A stretch of DNA of 64,000 bases from Polaromonas sp. JS666 (GTDB taxonomy: Bacteria; Pseudomonadota; Gammaproteobacteria; Burkholderiales; Burkholderiaceae_C): assembly GCF_000013865.1 (NCBI RefSeq), contig NC_007948.1, positions 4,517,001 through 4,581,000 on the forward strand, read 5' to 3'. The notes under the pieces are model-generated. The model was not told the DNA's origin, made no database searches, and was given only the letters and a program-made list of their open reading frames with translations. Numbering within the stretch: position 1 is the first letter of the stretch; the number at the start of each line of letters is the position of its first letter. The position numbers and the translations under genes were made by a program. Positions 11,166 through 19,593 of the stretch are shown in pieces.

Positions 11166-11197
11166 GCACCCCGCTGCGCAAAAGCGCAGCGGGGTGC
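11166..11197. terminator. Strong hairpin between convergent genes
   Basis: A perfect 14-bp stem (GCACCCCGCTGCGC and its complement) closed by an AAAA loop. It lies between the stops of the DUF4148 gene and the desaturase, so it can serve both strands. No long T-run follows on either side. Confidence 0.7.
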
Positions 11198-11229
11198 ACT
11201 CATTGGGGTGCCTGCATTGCGCGGTTGTC

Positions 11230-12279
11230 CTAACTCGTTCGCCTTCCGGCAAAGTCTGTCCAGCATTGCCGCTCGAAATCGTAGAGCTTGCAGCGCCGGG
11301 CCGTCTGGAAATACCATGCCCATGAAAACGGCTGGATCACGATCCGGCCCGGCAGTTTTTTCTCGAGCAGCGCCTGCGCTTTCTTGAGGCGATACAGCGG
11401 CAGGCTCATGTCGACATGATGCGCCGTGTGTTCCATGATGTGATGCAGCGCGGTGCCGATGCCTGCACCGAATGTCAGGTGCACCGTGGTCGAAACAAAA
11501 GGGCTGGCCGCCGACCAGTCGTTTTTTTGCTCGTACCAGGCAACGCTGGTATGCGTGTGATGGACATAGACGACAAAGCCCATCAAGGCGTTCCACACAA
11601 TCAGCGGCAGCAAGAACGCGACACCGAGCAGCCACGCCACCGATTGACCGGTAGCGGATGCCGCATAGACAAGCGCGGCAAGCCAGGCGGCCGCCACCGC
11701 CGTGACCAACAGACAGTCGGCCGTGAAAATGCCGCGGCGTGTGGGCATCACCGCCCTGGACGGGAAGTACATCCGCTTCCACCAGATTTCAACGCCGTAG
11801 TAAAGCCACGGTGCCCAGCCGCTTCGGTACATGCGCTCGCACATCCTGCGCCAGGCGGGCATGCGCCGGTAGGCTTCGATCGAATACGGTTGCCACACAA
11901 AGTCGAAGTCCTTGAGGTTGGTGTAGCCATGATGGACCACGTTGTGGCCGACGTCCCAGAGGCTGTAAGGCGTGAGGGACGGCATGAACACCAGACGCCC
12001 CAGCCACCGGTTGAGCCTGCGGTGCGGGGTCAGGCTCTGGTGGCAGGCGTCGTGGCCCAGGATGAAAAGACGCCCGATGACCAGGCCGCTCAGAATGGCC
12101 GCCAGCACCTGCAGCACTGGCTGGTCCAACAGCACGGTGGCCGTGATCGCCAGCGCGAACAGGACGAGATCCGACACCACCAGGAACAGGGCATACGCGG
12201 TGTTTTTGGTGGCAATGGGTGCAAGCCAGGAACGGATGATTTTTCGGTGCGGGATAACTTCGGTGAGATCAGCAGGCAT
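11230..12279 (-). CDS. Membrane fatty acid desaturase
   Basis: 349 residues, integral membrane di-iron enzyme. The three histidine boxes are visible: HDACH, HNVVHH and HHIMEHTAHH. Four or more hydrophobic segments surround them. The family uses O2 and reduced ferredoxin or cytochrome to introduce a double bond in acyl lipids (family knowledge). The substrate position cannot be read from sequence. A perfect FNR box lies 220 bases upstream, which would link this O2-consuming enzyme to oxygen status. Start ATG 12279 is plausible, with no close alternative. Confidence 0.87.
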   Translation of the reverse strand: MPADLTEVIPHRKIIRSWLAPIATKNTAYALFLVVSDLVLFALAITATVLLDQPVLQVLAAILSGLVIGRLFILGHDACHQSLTPHRRLNRWLGRLVFMPSLTPYSLWDVGHNVVHHGYTNLKDFDFVWQPYSIEAYRRMPAWRRMCERMYRSGWAPWLYYGVEIWWKRMYFPSRAVMPTRRGIFTADCLLVTAVAAAWLAALVYAASATGQSVAWLLGVAFLLPLIVWNALMGFVVYVHHTHTSVAWYEQKNDWSAASPFVSTTVHLTFGAGIGTALHHIMEHTAHHVDMSLPLYRLKKAQALLEKKLPGRIVIQPFSWAWYFQTARRCKLYDFERQCWTDFAGRRTS

Positions 12280-12498
12280 GAAATTTCGGCAGGTTGTGGT
12301 TGATGCGGAAAAAGTGCAGGACAGCAGGACGTACAGGAGATATCGGCCAGATTCAGACGTCCGGTCCGCCCGGCGCCGGCGACGGCTGCATTGACGCAGA
12401 AGGGATGAGTGGACGGTCAGGCAGGCACCCGCCCATCAGGCCGCGGCAGGGTCGTGGGTCAAAGCGTGTCAGCTTAGCGGGCCTGCCCCGGCGGCGCT

Positions 12499-12512
12499 TT
12501 GATTCACATCAA
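12499..12512. promoter_or_regulatory. FNR box upstream of the desaturase gene
   Basis: TTGAT-TCAC-ATCAA, a perfect match to the FNR/Anr consensus TTGAT-N4-ATCAA. It lies between the end of fnr and the desaturase start (220 bases from its ATG). The nearest downstream gene on the minus strand is the desaturase. Confidence 0.75.
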
Positions 12513-12542
12513 CCGCCCGCGCTTCAATGACCTGCGAAGCAC

Positions 12543-13331
12543 TCAATGCACATGCATCTCGAACGACCGCGTCAGACCGTCCGGATCGGTAATGCGGATG
12601 TGGCGCTTGTCGACCTCCAGCAGGCGTTTCTGCTGAAAAGCCGAAAAGGTCCGGCTCACGGTCTCCAGCTTCATGCCCAGGTAGCTGCCGATTTCGGCCC
12701 GGGACATCCTCAGGTGGAACTCGTTGGCCGCGTAGCCGCGGGCCCTCAGCCGCTGCGACAGGTTCAGCAGGAAGGCCGCCAGGCGCTCCTCGGCATTCAT
12801 GCTGCCCAGCAGCATCATGAGGCTGTGCTCGCGCACGATTTCACGGCTCATCAGCCGGCTGACCAGATTCTGCGTGCCCGCATTGCCCGCCGCCAGCTCG
12901 GTGAGATGCGCATAGGGAATGGCGCAGATTTCGGTGTCCTCCAGCGCCGTGGCGCTGCTCGCGTGTGTGCCGTGGGCCACCCCATCCAGACCCATCAGTT
13001 CACCCGCCATGTGGAAGGCGCTGACCTGCTCGCGGCCATCCGCCAGCGTGAGGCTGGACTTGAACGTGCCGCTGCGCACAGCGTAAATGAACTGGAAACG
13101 GTCACCCTCGCGGTAGAGGGCCTCCCCAGTCCTGACCTTGCGCCGGCCGAACATCAAACTGTCCAGGCGGGCCACATCGATGCCCGTCATTCCGCAGGGC
13201 AGGCACAAGTCACGCAGATGGCAACTGGAGCAAAGAACTTTCAGCGGTGCGACAGCCCCGGACCGGGCGGAAGGCTGCCGGGATACAAAGCGGATCGGGG
13301 AAACGGGAGTTTCAAGGGTCAGGCCTGACAT
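12543..13331 (-). CDS. fnr: FNR-type oxygen-sensing regulator
   Basis: 262 residues from ATG 13331, chosen for the AGGAG seven bases upstream. An in-frame ATG at 13361 overlaps the preceding stop (ATGA) and is possible. The iron-sulfur ligands are Cys34, Cys37, Cys43 (CSSCHLRDLC) and Cys136 (TEICAIPY). The spacing 2-5-92 matches E. coli FNR C20/C23/C29/C122 exactly. The C-terminal helix-turn-helix has LGMKLETVSRTFSAFQ, with the E-x-x-S-R bases that read TTGAT. When O2 is low, the [4Fe-4S] dimer should act on the four perfect FNR boxes in this window. Confidence 0.93.
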   Translation of the reverse strand: MSGLTLETPVSPIRFVSRQPSARSGAVAPLKVLCSSCHLRDLCLPCGMTGIDVARLDSLMFGRRKVRTGEALYREGDRFQFIYAVRSGTFKSSLTLADGREQVSAFHMAGELMGLDGVAHGTHASSATALEDTEICAIPYAHLTELAAGNAGTQNLVSRLMSREIVREHSLMMLLGSMNAEERLAAFLLNLSQRLRARGYAANEFHLRMSRAEIGSYLGMKLETVSRTFSAFQQKRLLEVDKRHIRITDPDGLTRSFEMHVH

Positions 13332-13357
13332 GCATTTCTCCTGCGGGTCGGTTGGTT

Positions 13358-13750
13358 TCATTGCACAGCCCTCTCAGACGCGGACGCCACGGTCTGCGCG
13401 AGCTGGTCGAATTCGGTGCTCTTGTCGAGGAAACGGTAGGCGCCCTCGTCGAGATAGCGCTTGCGGTAGGCCAGGGCCGAGTTGTTGCTGAACACGACGA
13501 AGGCAATGCCGGGAGCCGCCAGGCGAACGGCCCGCATGACCTGCATGCCGGAGCCGCCCTCGAGCTGCACATCCAGCACCACCACATCGGGCCACGCGGA
13601 AAGAATCCCGTCGATCGACGCCTGCGGCGTGGCGGCCTCACCCACCACGGTAATGGCGGCCGCGCCCAGCAAAACGGCAATCCGCTCGCGGATCATGGCG
13701 GAGTCCTCGGCGAGGAAGACTTTGATGGCGGAAGCGGGGCGCTGAAGCAT
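13358..13750 (-). CDS. Single-domain response regulator (receiver only)
   Basis: 130 residues from ATG 13750. The receiver fold has the acidic pair in FLAEDSAM, the phospho-acceptor Asp60 in VVVLDVQLEGG, and Lys in RFLDKS. There is no output domain, so it works as a CheY/Spo0F-like relay or a phosphate sink (inference). It lies directly upstream of fnr (26 bases to its chosen start) and 121 bases after the NarL-type regulator. It is probably in the same transcription unit as fnr and may tune the neighbouring histidine kinase. Confidence 0.82.
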   Translation of the reverse strand: MLQRPASAIKVFLAEDSAMIRERIAVLLGAAAITVVGEAATPQASIDGILSAWPDVVVLDVQLEGGSGMQVMRAVRLAAPGIAFVVFSNNSALAYRKRYLDEGAYRFLDKSTEFDQLAQTVASASERAVQ

Positions 13751-13871
13751 GCCTCTACTGTGCCCGCGGCACGAATGCCAGACCATCGGCGCCGGTGGAA
13801 AATGCCCCTCGGCGCGTCCCTAAAATCGCCTCGGCCGGCGCCTCAGTGCGCCTAGGAATTTTCCGAGCGGG

Positions 13872-14516
13872 CTAGGGCTCGAACTGGTCGGTCAGGCCGT
13901 GCCGCATCGCGTAGCGGATCAACTCGCTTTGGTTATGCAGGCCCATCTTGTGCATCAGGTTGGCCTTGTGCGTGCTGACGGTCTTGACCGACAGGTTGAG
14001 CCGACCCGCAATCTCGGTCACCGACACCCCCGCGACCAGCAGGCGGAACACTTCGAATTCACGGTCCGACAGGCTTCCGTGCGCGGCGACCTCGCTGCCC
14101 GGCATGGCACCCAGGGCCAGCTGCTCGGCGACTTCGGCACTGATGAAAGCACCGCCGGCGGCGATCTTGCGGATGGCCTGCTCCAGCTGCGCCGGCGCGC
14201 TCTCCTTGGTCAGGTAGCCACTGGCGCCGGACTTGATGGCGCGCACGGCGTACTGCAGCTCCTGGTGCATGCTCAGCACCAGGATGCGCAGCTTGGGCTT
14301 CTCAGCACGGACCAGCTTGATCAACTCCATGCCGCTGCGCCCCGGCATGGACAGGTCCAGCATCAGTACGTCGAAGGCCAGTTCGCGCACGCGCTGCATG
14401 GCCTCGGCGCCATTGGCGGCTTCGCCCGCCACCTCCATGTCGTCGGCCGAGGAAATGATGCGTTTGAGACCTTCCCGCACAATGGCGTGGTCATCCACAA
14501 TGACGATCCTGATCAA
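13872..14516 (-). CDS. NarL/FixJ-type response regulator
   Basis: 214 residues. The receiver domain has acidic residues in IVDDHA, phospho-acceptor Asp54 (LMLDLSMPG) and Lys in GYLTKESAPA. A LuxR-type helix-turn-helix follows: LSDREFEVFRLLVAGVSV, then LSVKTVSTHKANLMHKMG. The start overlaps the stop of the histidine kinase gene by four bases (ATGA), so the two are translationally coupled and form a cognate pair. The position next to fnr and the cbb3 cluster suggests a redox or respiratory signal, but targets cannot be read from the sequence. Confidence 0.92.
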   Translation of the reverse strand: MIRIVIVDDHAIVREGLKRIISSADDMEVAGEAANGAEAMQRVRELAFDVLMLDLSMPGRSGMELIKLVRAEKPKLRILVLSMHQELQYAVRAIKSGASGYLTKESAPAQLEQAIRKIAAGGAFISAEVAEQLALGAMPGSEVAAHGSLSDREFEVFRLLVAGVSVTEIAGRLNLSVKTVSTHKANLMHKMGLHNQSELIRYAMRHGLTDQFEP

Positions 14517-15706
14517 TCCGCAGCTCCCACTTCCCGTATCGGGATCCGCACATCAATACGGGTTCCCTGCCCCGGCTGGCTGTCAATGGTGACCGCCCCC
14601 TTGAGCAACTGTGCGCGCTCGCGCAAGCCCAGAAGTCCCAGGGAGTTGGGGTTGCGCGGTGCGGCCAGCGAAAAACCCCGGCCGTTATCGGCGACACGCA
14701 GGGTGACCGCCTCCACCGTCCGCTCGATTTTTACTTCGACACGCGAGGCTTCGGCATGCTTGGCCACATTGGCCAGCGACTCCTGCACGATGCGGAACAC
14801 CGCGGTGGCATAAGGCTCGTGCAGTTCCACCTCGTCATCCACCGAGAGCGTGCAGGCCACGCCGGAGCGCTGGCTGAAATTTTGAGCCAGCCATTCGATA
14901 GCCGGCCCCAGGCCCAGGTCGTCCAGCAACAGCGGGCGCAGGTCCGAGGCGATGCGGCGGGTGGCGGCGACCGTGGTGTCCAGCATAGCCAGCATGTCAC
15001 CGAGCTTGGCTGCGGCCGCCTGCGCTCCCTCTGGCAGCTGGTCGCGCACCCAGATCGCGTCCATCTTGAGGGCTGTGAGCGACTGGGCCAGCTCGTCGTG
15101 CAGTTCCCGCGCAATGCGGGTCTTCTCGCCTTCGCGAATGGTGTGGGCCGCAGCGGCGAAGGCGCTCAGTTCTTCCTGGGCGCGCACCCGTTCGCTGACA
15201 TCGCGCAGGATCACGGTGAACAGCTTGCCGTCCGCCGTGTCCAGTTGGGAGATGGAGGCCTCCATCGGGAATTCTTCACCGTTGGCGCGCTGCCCGTAAA
15301 GCACGGTGCCGTCGCCCATGCGCCTCGACGTGATGCCCGTGGCGGTAAAACGGCGGATATGCCCGGCATGGCTGGTGCGAAAGCGCTCCGGCATCAGCTT
15401 TTCCAGGTGTTCCCCCATCGCCTGTGCGCTCGGCCAGCCGAAGATTCTCTCAGCCGCACGGTTGTACAGCACGATGCGCTGTTCTTCGTCCACCGTAATG
15501 ATGGCGTCCATGGCCGAGTCGAGCAGGCCCGCCAGCCGGGCGGCGGTGGCGTCCATTGCACTTGCACCTGCGGGACGCTGGACAGCTCCGCCGCCGGCAC
15601 GGGCCAACTCGGGCGCGGCGGCCACCGACGGCAGGGACACGGTGGCGTCACCGACCCGCTCACGGCTGGTTGAGCTTGCTTTTCCCGGCGTTGTTTGGTT
15701 GAACAC
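14513..15706 (-). CDS. PAS-containing sensor histidine kinase (HisKA_3 type)
   Basis: 397 residues with no membrane segment, so cytoplasmic. A PAS domain spans about residues 55-175 (MDAIITVDEEQRIVLYNRAA), followed by a PAC segment (KLFTVILRDVSERVRAQEE). A HisKA_3 dimerisation domain has phospho-acceptor His203 in RIARELHDELAQSL. The ATPase has N box QESLANVAKHA and G boxes VADNGRGF and LGLLGLRERA. It is coupled to the NarL-type regulator by a four-base overlap. There are no heme- or flavin-type cysteine motifs. It is divergent from a universal stress gene across a 214-base gap holding an FNR box. Confidence 0.92.
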   Translation of the reverse strand: MFNQTTPGKASSTSRERVGDATVSLPSVAAAPELARAGGGAVQRPAGASAMDATAARLAGLLDSAMDAIITVDEEQRIVLYNRAAERIFGWPSAQAMGEHLEKLMPERFRTSHAGHIRRFTATGITSRRMGDGTVLYGQRANGEEFPMEASISQLDTADGKLFTVILRDVSERVRAQEELSAFAAAAHTIREGEKTRIARELHDELAQSLTALKMDAIWVRDQLPEGAQAAAAKLGDMLAMLDTTVAATRRIASDLRPLLLDDLGLGPAIEWLAQNFSQRSGVACTLSVDDEVELHEPYATAVFRIVQESLANVAKHAEASRVEVKIERTVEAVTLRVADNGRGFSLAAPRNPNSLGLLGLRERAQLLKGAVTIDSQPGQGTRIDVRIPIREVGAAD

Positions 15707-15841
15707 ACGGTGATCTTACAACTCATGTCCGCCGAGCCTCCTGCCGCCGGGCTGTCGTCAGGAGGAAAAGAGGATGCTGAACGCATGCACAGTACCCCGC
15801 AGCCTCCCGGCGGCGATCCGGCCAACAAAGTATTTCCCCGC

Positions 15842-15855
15842 TTGATCGACATCAA
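15842..15855. promoter_or_regulatory. FNR box upstream of the universal stress gene
   Basis: TTGAT-CGAC-ATCAA, perfect consensus, 65 bases before the usp ATG at 15921. This distance fits a class II FNR-activated promoter with a short leader. The divergent histidine kinase start is 136 bases away. Confidence 0.8.
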
Positions 15856-15920
15856 CCCGGCCCGACGGCAAGCGCTCCACACTGCAGGCATCAGGCCATC
15901 ACCAGCAAAGGAGCCCCACC

Positions 15921-16388
15921 ATGTACAAACGCATTCTCGTGCCCGTCGACGGTAGCGAAACCTCCAACAAGGCCCTGGTCACCGCATTGCAGTTCGCCAG
16001 GGACTTCGGCGGCCGGGTGCGGCTGGTCCATGTGGTGGAAGATCTGACCTACGTCACCGGCAACGACCCCTCTGGCTACTCGGGGGAACTGGCCACCGTC
16101 ATGCGCGAAGCCGGCGAAAAGATCCTGGCCGGCGCCCTGGCCATTGCCCAATCGGCCGGCGTGGAAGCCGACTCCATGCTGTTCGACAAACCCGGCGAGC
16201 GGCTGGCGGAGACCGTGGCCGATGCGGCCAAGCGCTGGAACGCAGACCTGATCGTCGCAGGCACCCACGGCCGGCGCGGCCTGGGCCGCGTGCTCATGGG
16301 CAGCGGCGCGGAGCAGATTGTCCGCCTGGCACCGGTGCCCGTGCTGGTGGTGCGGCTACCTGAGAGCAGCCCGCCGTCACCCGCCTGA
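15921..16388 (+). CDS. Universal stress protein (UspA family)
   Basis: 155 residues, Rossmann-like fold. The start MYKRILVPVDGSETSNKA and the ATP-binding signature GTHGRRGLGRVLMGSGAEQI (G-x2-G-x9-GS) place it in the nucleotide-binding group. A perfect FNR box 65 bases upstream suggests induction under low oxygen, as known for usp genes in FNR/Anr regulons. Start ATG 15921 has AAGGAG upstream. It is the first of three usp genes that bracket the cbb3 oxidase cluster. Confidence 0.92.
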   Translation: MYKRILVPVDGSETSNKALVTALQFARDFGGRVRLVHVVEDLTYVTGNDPSGYSGELATVMREAGEKILAGALAIAQSAGVEADSMLFDKPGERLAETVADAAKRWNADLIVAGTHGRRGLGRVLMGSGAEQIVRLAPVPVLVVRLPESSPPSPA

Positions 16389-16463
16389 ACCCCGTGACCC
16401 GGTGAATATCACGGCTCCTCAGCGACAGGGCAGCACGCCCTGCCTGCCGACCTGCTACTGCAG

Positions 16464-16745
16464 CTACTGCTGGGGGCAGCCGTCGGGCCGCTCGCCCGAC
16501 GCCAGCGGGCAGCAGTTGACCTCGGCGGGCGGCATGCCCAGCAGCGCCGTCAGGGCACACGATGCGGCCCCCACTGCCCAGAAAACGAAGAAGCTCGCCG
16601 TATAGACGCCGGTGCGCGACCAGCCCAGCGCCGCCCCGGCCCAGCGCAGCTCGAACGGATCCACCACCGCGAAGACCAGCAGCTCCAGAATGCAGGCCGA
16701 CAGGAAAGCGGGCCAGGCGACCCGCATGAGTTTCTGACTCCACAT
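16464..16745 (-). CDS. Small membrane protein at the end of the cco cluster
   Basis: 93 residues with two predicted membrane segments (WPAFLSACILELLVFAVVDP and the hydrophobic run around VYTASFFVFWAVGAASCALT). The cytosolic Cys-rich tail is VNCCPLASGERPDGCPQQ. Start ATG 16745 has AGGAG seven bases upstream. It lies 23 bases downstream of the FixH-like gene in the same direction, so it is probably the last gene of the cco assembly operon. Not a family I can name; a role around oxidase biogenesis is suggested only by context. Confidence 0.72.
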   Translation of the reverse strand: MWSQKLMRVAWPAFLSACILELLVFAVVDPFELRWAGAALGWSRTGVYTASFFVFWAVGAASCALTALLGMPPAEVNCCPLASGERPDGCPQQ

Positions 16746-16768
16746 GGCATGTCTCCTTTTATTCCGGT

Positions 16769-17032
16769 CTATCGCGGTGCCGGGGCCGGCGGCGTGGCCG
16801 CATGGTTGCGCCCCTGCAGGGCCGGCATCAGGGCCTTGTCCCTGGCGAGGGTCTTGTTGATCTCCACGCCGCGCCGGTAGTAGTCCTCTGCGACGACCGG
16901 GTCAGGGCTGCGCACCGCGATCCACACCGTGACCAGGCCGGCAACGACCACCGCCACGGGGCCGGCGATCACCAGCCAGACAAGGCCGTGCCTCCACCAG
17001 GGAGGAGGAATGGCTTGGGGCAGGTCGTTCAT
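16769..17032 (-). CDS. ccoH: FixH/CcoH-like cbb3 oxidase assembly protein
   Basis: 87 residues from ATG 17032 (AGGAG upstream). One membrane helix (GLVWLVIAGPVAVVVAGLVT) is followed by VAEDYYRRGVEINKTLARD, the short conserved stretch of FixH proteins. It is much shorter than classical FixH (~150 residues), lacking the periplasmic beta domain. This is typical of the compact betaproteobacterial form. It follows ccoG by 10 bases, in the usual ccoG-ccoH order. Role: stabilising CcoN/CcoP during assembly (family knowledge). Confidence 0.8.
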   Translation of the reverse strand: MNDLPQAIPPPWWRHGLVWLVIAGPVAVVVAGLVTVWIAVRSPDPVVAEDYYRRGVEINKTLARDKALMPALQGRNHAATPPAPAPR

Positions 17033-17042
17033 GAAATATCTC

Positions 17043-18473
17043 CTAGCGGGGCACAAGGAACACGGACTTCTCGCTCACATGGGCATCACCCGCGATGTCG
17101 CCGATGCTGAACTGGATGGGGTGCGAGCCGGGGGTGGCCGAGCCGTAGGGGATTTGCAGCCGCACGGCGACCCAGCGGGATTCTGCCGGGCCGACCACGA
17201 CCTCGGCATCCGAGGCCAGCGCCAGGCCGTCAAGTCCGTCGGCGGCAATGCGGTAGTGCTGCGGCTGCTCGGTGGCGTTCATGATCTGCAGCCGGTACAC
17301 GTTCTCCAGCTTGCCGCCAGCCACGATGCGTGACAGCGCCGCGCGGTCGCGCACCACGTCGACCTTGAGCGGCATGCGGGCGACCAGGCTCCACAGCAGG
17401 CCCACGCACAGGGCCAGCAGGATGGCGCCGTAGACGAGCACGCGCGGACGCAGGACCTGCCGCCACATCTGCAGCCGGTTCCAGTGTTGGGCCAGCGCGT
17501 TCTGGGTGGTGAAGCGAATCAGGCCGCGCGGGTAGTTCATCTTGTCCATCACGCCATCGCAGGCGTCGATGCAGGCGGCGCAACCGATGCACTCGTACTG
17601 CAGGCCGTTGCGGATGTCGATGCCGGTCGGGCAGACCTGCACGCACAGGGTGCAGTCCACGCAGGCACCCAGCGACAGGGCGGCGAGGTCGGCCGTGCGG
17701 GAACGCGCACCGCGCGGTTCACCCCGGCCGCCGTCATAGCTGACGATCAGGGTGTCGCGGTCGAACATGGCGCTCTGAAAGCGCGCATAGGGACACATGT
17801 ACTTGCACACCTGCTCGCGCAGGAATCCGGCATTGCCGTAAGTGGCCAGGCCATAGAAGCACACCCAGAACACCTCCCAGCCGCTCATGCGGGTTTGCAG
17901 GAACTGCATTCCGAGCTCGCGGACCGGCACGAAATAACCGACGAAGGTGAAACCGGTCCACATCGCCAGCCCCAGCCACAGGATGTGCTTGAACCACTTC
18001 TTGACCAGTTTTTCCAGCGACATCGGCGAGCCGTCCAGCCGCATCCGCAGGGTGCGGTCGCCCTCGACCTTGCGCTCTATCCACAGGAAGATTTCGGTGT
18101 ACACGGTCTGGGGGCAGGCGAAGCCGCACCACAGGCGTCCGGCGACGGCGGTGAACAGGAACAGCGTGAGTGCGCTGACCACCAGCAGCCCGGTGAGGTA
18201 GATGAAATCCTGCGGGTACAGGACGTAGCCGAAGATGTAGAAGCGCCGCGCGCCCAGGTCAAACAGCACCGCCTGCCGCTGGCCCCACTCCAGCCAGGGC
18301 AGGCCGTAGAACACCAGCTGGGTCAGGATGACGCAAGCCACGCGCCAGCGAGCGAACAGGCCCGTGACCGAGCGCGGATAGACCTTCTTCTGCGCCTCGT
18401 ACAGCGACTCCGTCTGCCCATGCGCCGCTTCGGGCACGATGGGTATGACTTTGCGACGTGTGGAAGATTGCAA
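17043..18473 (-). CDS. ccoG: Cytochrome c oxidase accessory protein CcoG (RdxA/FixG)
   Basis: 476 residues. About five membrane segments are followed by a polyferredoxin part with CVDCTLCVQVCPTG and CIGCAACIDACDGVM, two 4Fe-4S clusters. CGFACPQTVYTE and CKYMCPYARF are further conserved cysteine motifs. A C-terminal Ig-like domain follows (about residue 370 on). CcoG reduces Cu(II) for delivery to the CcoN active site (reported role in the family). The start appears to be TTG 18473 (GAGAAAG upstream); no ATG lies near. It sits between ccoP and ccoH. Confidence 0.93.
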   Translation of the reverse strand: MQSSTRRKVIPIVPEAAHGQTESLYEAQKKVYPRSVTGLFARWRVACVILTQLVFYGLPWLEWGQRQAVLFDLGARRFYIFGYVLYPQDFIYLTGLLVVSALTLFLFTAVAGRLWCGFACPQTVYTEIFLWIERKVEGDRTLRMRLDGSPMSLEKLVKKWFKHILWLGLAMWTGFTFVGYFVPVRELGMQFLQTRMSGWEVFWVCFYGLATYGNAGFLREQVCKYMCPYARFQSAMFDRDTLIVSYDGGRGEPRGARSRTADLAALSLGACVDCTLCVQVCPTGIDIRNGLQYECIGCAACIDACDGVMDKMNYPRGLIRFTTQNALAQHWNRLQMWRQVLRPRVLVYGAILLALCVGLLWSLVARMPLKVDVVRDRAALSRIVAGGKLENVYRLQIMNATEQPQHYRIAADGLDGLALASDAEVVVGPAESRWVAVRLQIPYGSATPGSHPIQFSIGDIAGDAHVSEKSVFLVPR

Positions 18474-18509
18474 GCGAAACTTTCTCTTCAGGATCTTTTC
18501 AGGGTCTCT

Positions 18510-19427
18510 TCAGGGTTTGGCCGGAAGGGGCTTGTTGGACATGCCCCAGATGTAAGCCGTCAGCACATGAAGCTGCGCTTCAGTCAGCTTGCCGAGCTGG
18601 GCCGGCATCTCGCTGGTCTTGCCCTTGTTGATCATGTTGATGATGGCCTGCTCGCCCCATCCGTGCAGCCAGACGTCATCGGCGAGGTTGGGCGCGCCCA
18701 GGGCCGGGTTGCCCTTGCCATCCACGCCGTGGCACGCGGCGCAGGCGCCGAACTTGCTCTTGCCCAGGGCCCCGCGCACGGAGTCGTGCGGGCTGCCCGA
18801 CAGGCTCAACACATAGTTGGCGAGATTCTTCACATCGTCGGGCGTGCCCACCGCTGCCGCCATCGGCGGCATCTGGCCCTGCCGGCCGCGCGTCAGCGTT
18901 TCGGTGATCTTGTCCGGCGTACCGCCATGCAGCCAGTCGGCGTCGGTCAGATTGGGAAAGCCCTTGCTGCCGCGTGCGTCGGAGCCGTGGCACTGGGCAC
19001 AGTTGTTCATAAAGAGGCGCTCGCCCACCGCCATGGCATTGGCATCACCGGCCAGTTCCTCGGTGGGCTTGGCGGTGAACTGAGAATACAGGGGGCCAAG
19101 CTCCTTGTTGGCGCGCTCTACTTCGACGGCGTACTCGCCCCGGGTGCTCCAGCCGAGCTGACCCTGATAAGCGCCCAGGCCGGGATAGGCCACCAGGTAC
19201 GCCAGGGAAAACACAATGGTCAGCACGAACAGCCACACCCACCAGCGCGGCATGGGGTTGTTCATTTCGCGCAAATCGCCGTCCCACACATGGCCGGTGG
19301 TGTTGTCGGCGCTGGAGACAATCCGCTTGCGCGCAGTCACCCACAGCAGGACCAGGCAGGCCACGATACCCAACAGGGTCAGCGCCGCCACATACAGCGA
19401 CCAGAAATTGCCGGTGAAATCACTCAT
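18510..19427 (-). CDS. ccoP: cbb3-type cytochrome c oxidase subunit III (diheme c)
   Basis: 305 residues. The N-terminal part has two hydrophobic segments (YVAALTLLGIVACLVLLWVT and VWLFVLTIVFSLAYLVAYPG). Two c-type heme sites follow, NNCAQCHG and GACAACHG, with distal methionines available in MPPMAAAVG and SEMPAQLG. It passes electrons from soluble cytochromes to CcoO. ATG 19427 has GGGAG upstream. It follows ccoQ by 16 bases in an intact ccoNOQP operon. Confidence 0.95.
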   Translation of the reverse strand: MSDFTGNFWSLYVAALTLLGIVACLVLLWVTARKRIVSSADNTTGHVWDGDLREMNNPMPRWWVWLFVLTIVFSLAYLVAYPGLGAYQGQLGWSTRGEYAVEVERANKELGPLYSQFTAKPTEELAGDANAMAVGERLFMNNCAQCHGSDARGSKGFPNLTDADWLHGGTPDKITETLTRGRQGQMPPMAAAVGTPDDVKNLANYVLSLSGSPHDSVRGALGKSKFGACAACHGVDGKGNPALGAPNLADDVWLHGWGEQAIINMINKGKTSEMPAQLGKLTEAQLHVLTAYIWGMSNKPLPAKP

Positions 19428-19443
19428 CTAAAAACTCCCGGAG

Positions 19444-19581
19444 TCAGTCTTGTTCAAATGGCAGGCGCGCCGCTTCGTCGAAACGCTCGCGGTTGCCCCG
19501 TGAATACGCCCACCAGACAATGCCCAGGAAGGTGACGAGCGAGGCCAGGGTGGCCACGATGCGCAGGCTGTTGACGTCCAT
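19444..19581 (-). CDS. ccoQ: cbb3-type oxidase subunit CcoQ
   Basis: 45 residues; too short for most gene finders. It reads MDVNSLRIVATLASLVTFLG, then IVWWAYSRGNRERFDEAARL and PFEQD. This is one membrane helix followed by the conserved W-x-Y-S-x-x-x-x-x-x-F-x-E-A-A tail of CcoQ/FixQ. GGAG precedes ATG 19581. It lies between ccoO (12 bases) and ccoP (16 bases). CcoQ stabilises the core complex when oxygen is present (family knowledge). Confidence 0.93.
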   Translation of the reverse strand: MDVNSLRIVATLASLVTFLGIVWWAYSRGNRERFDEAARLPFEQD

Positions 19582-19593
19582 TTGTATTGCTCC

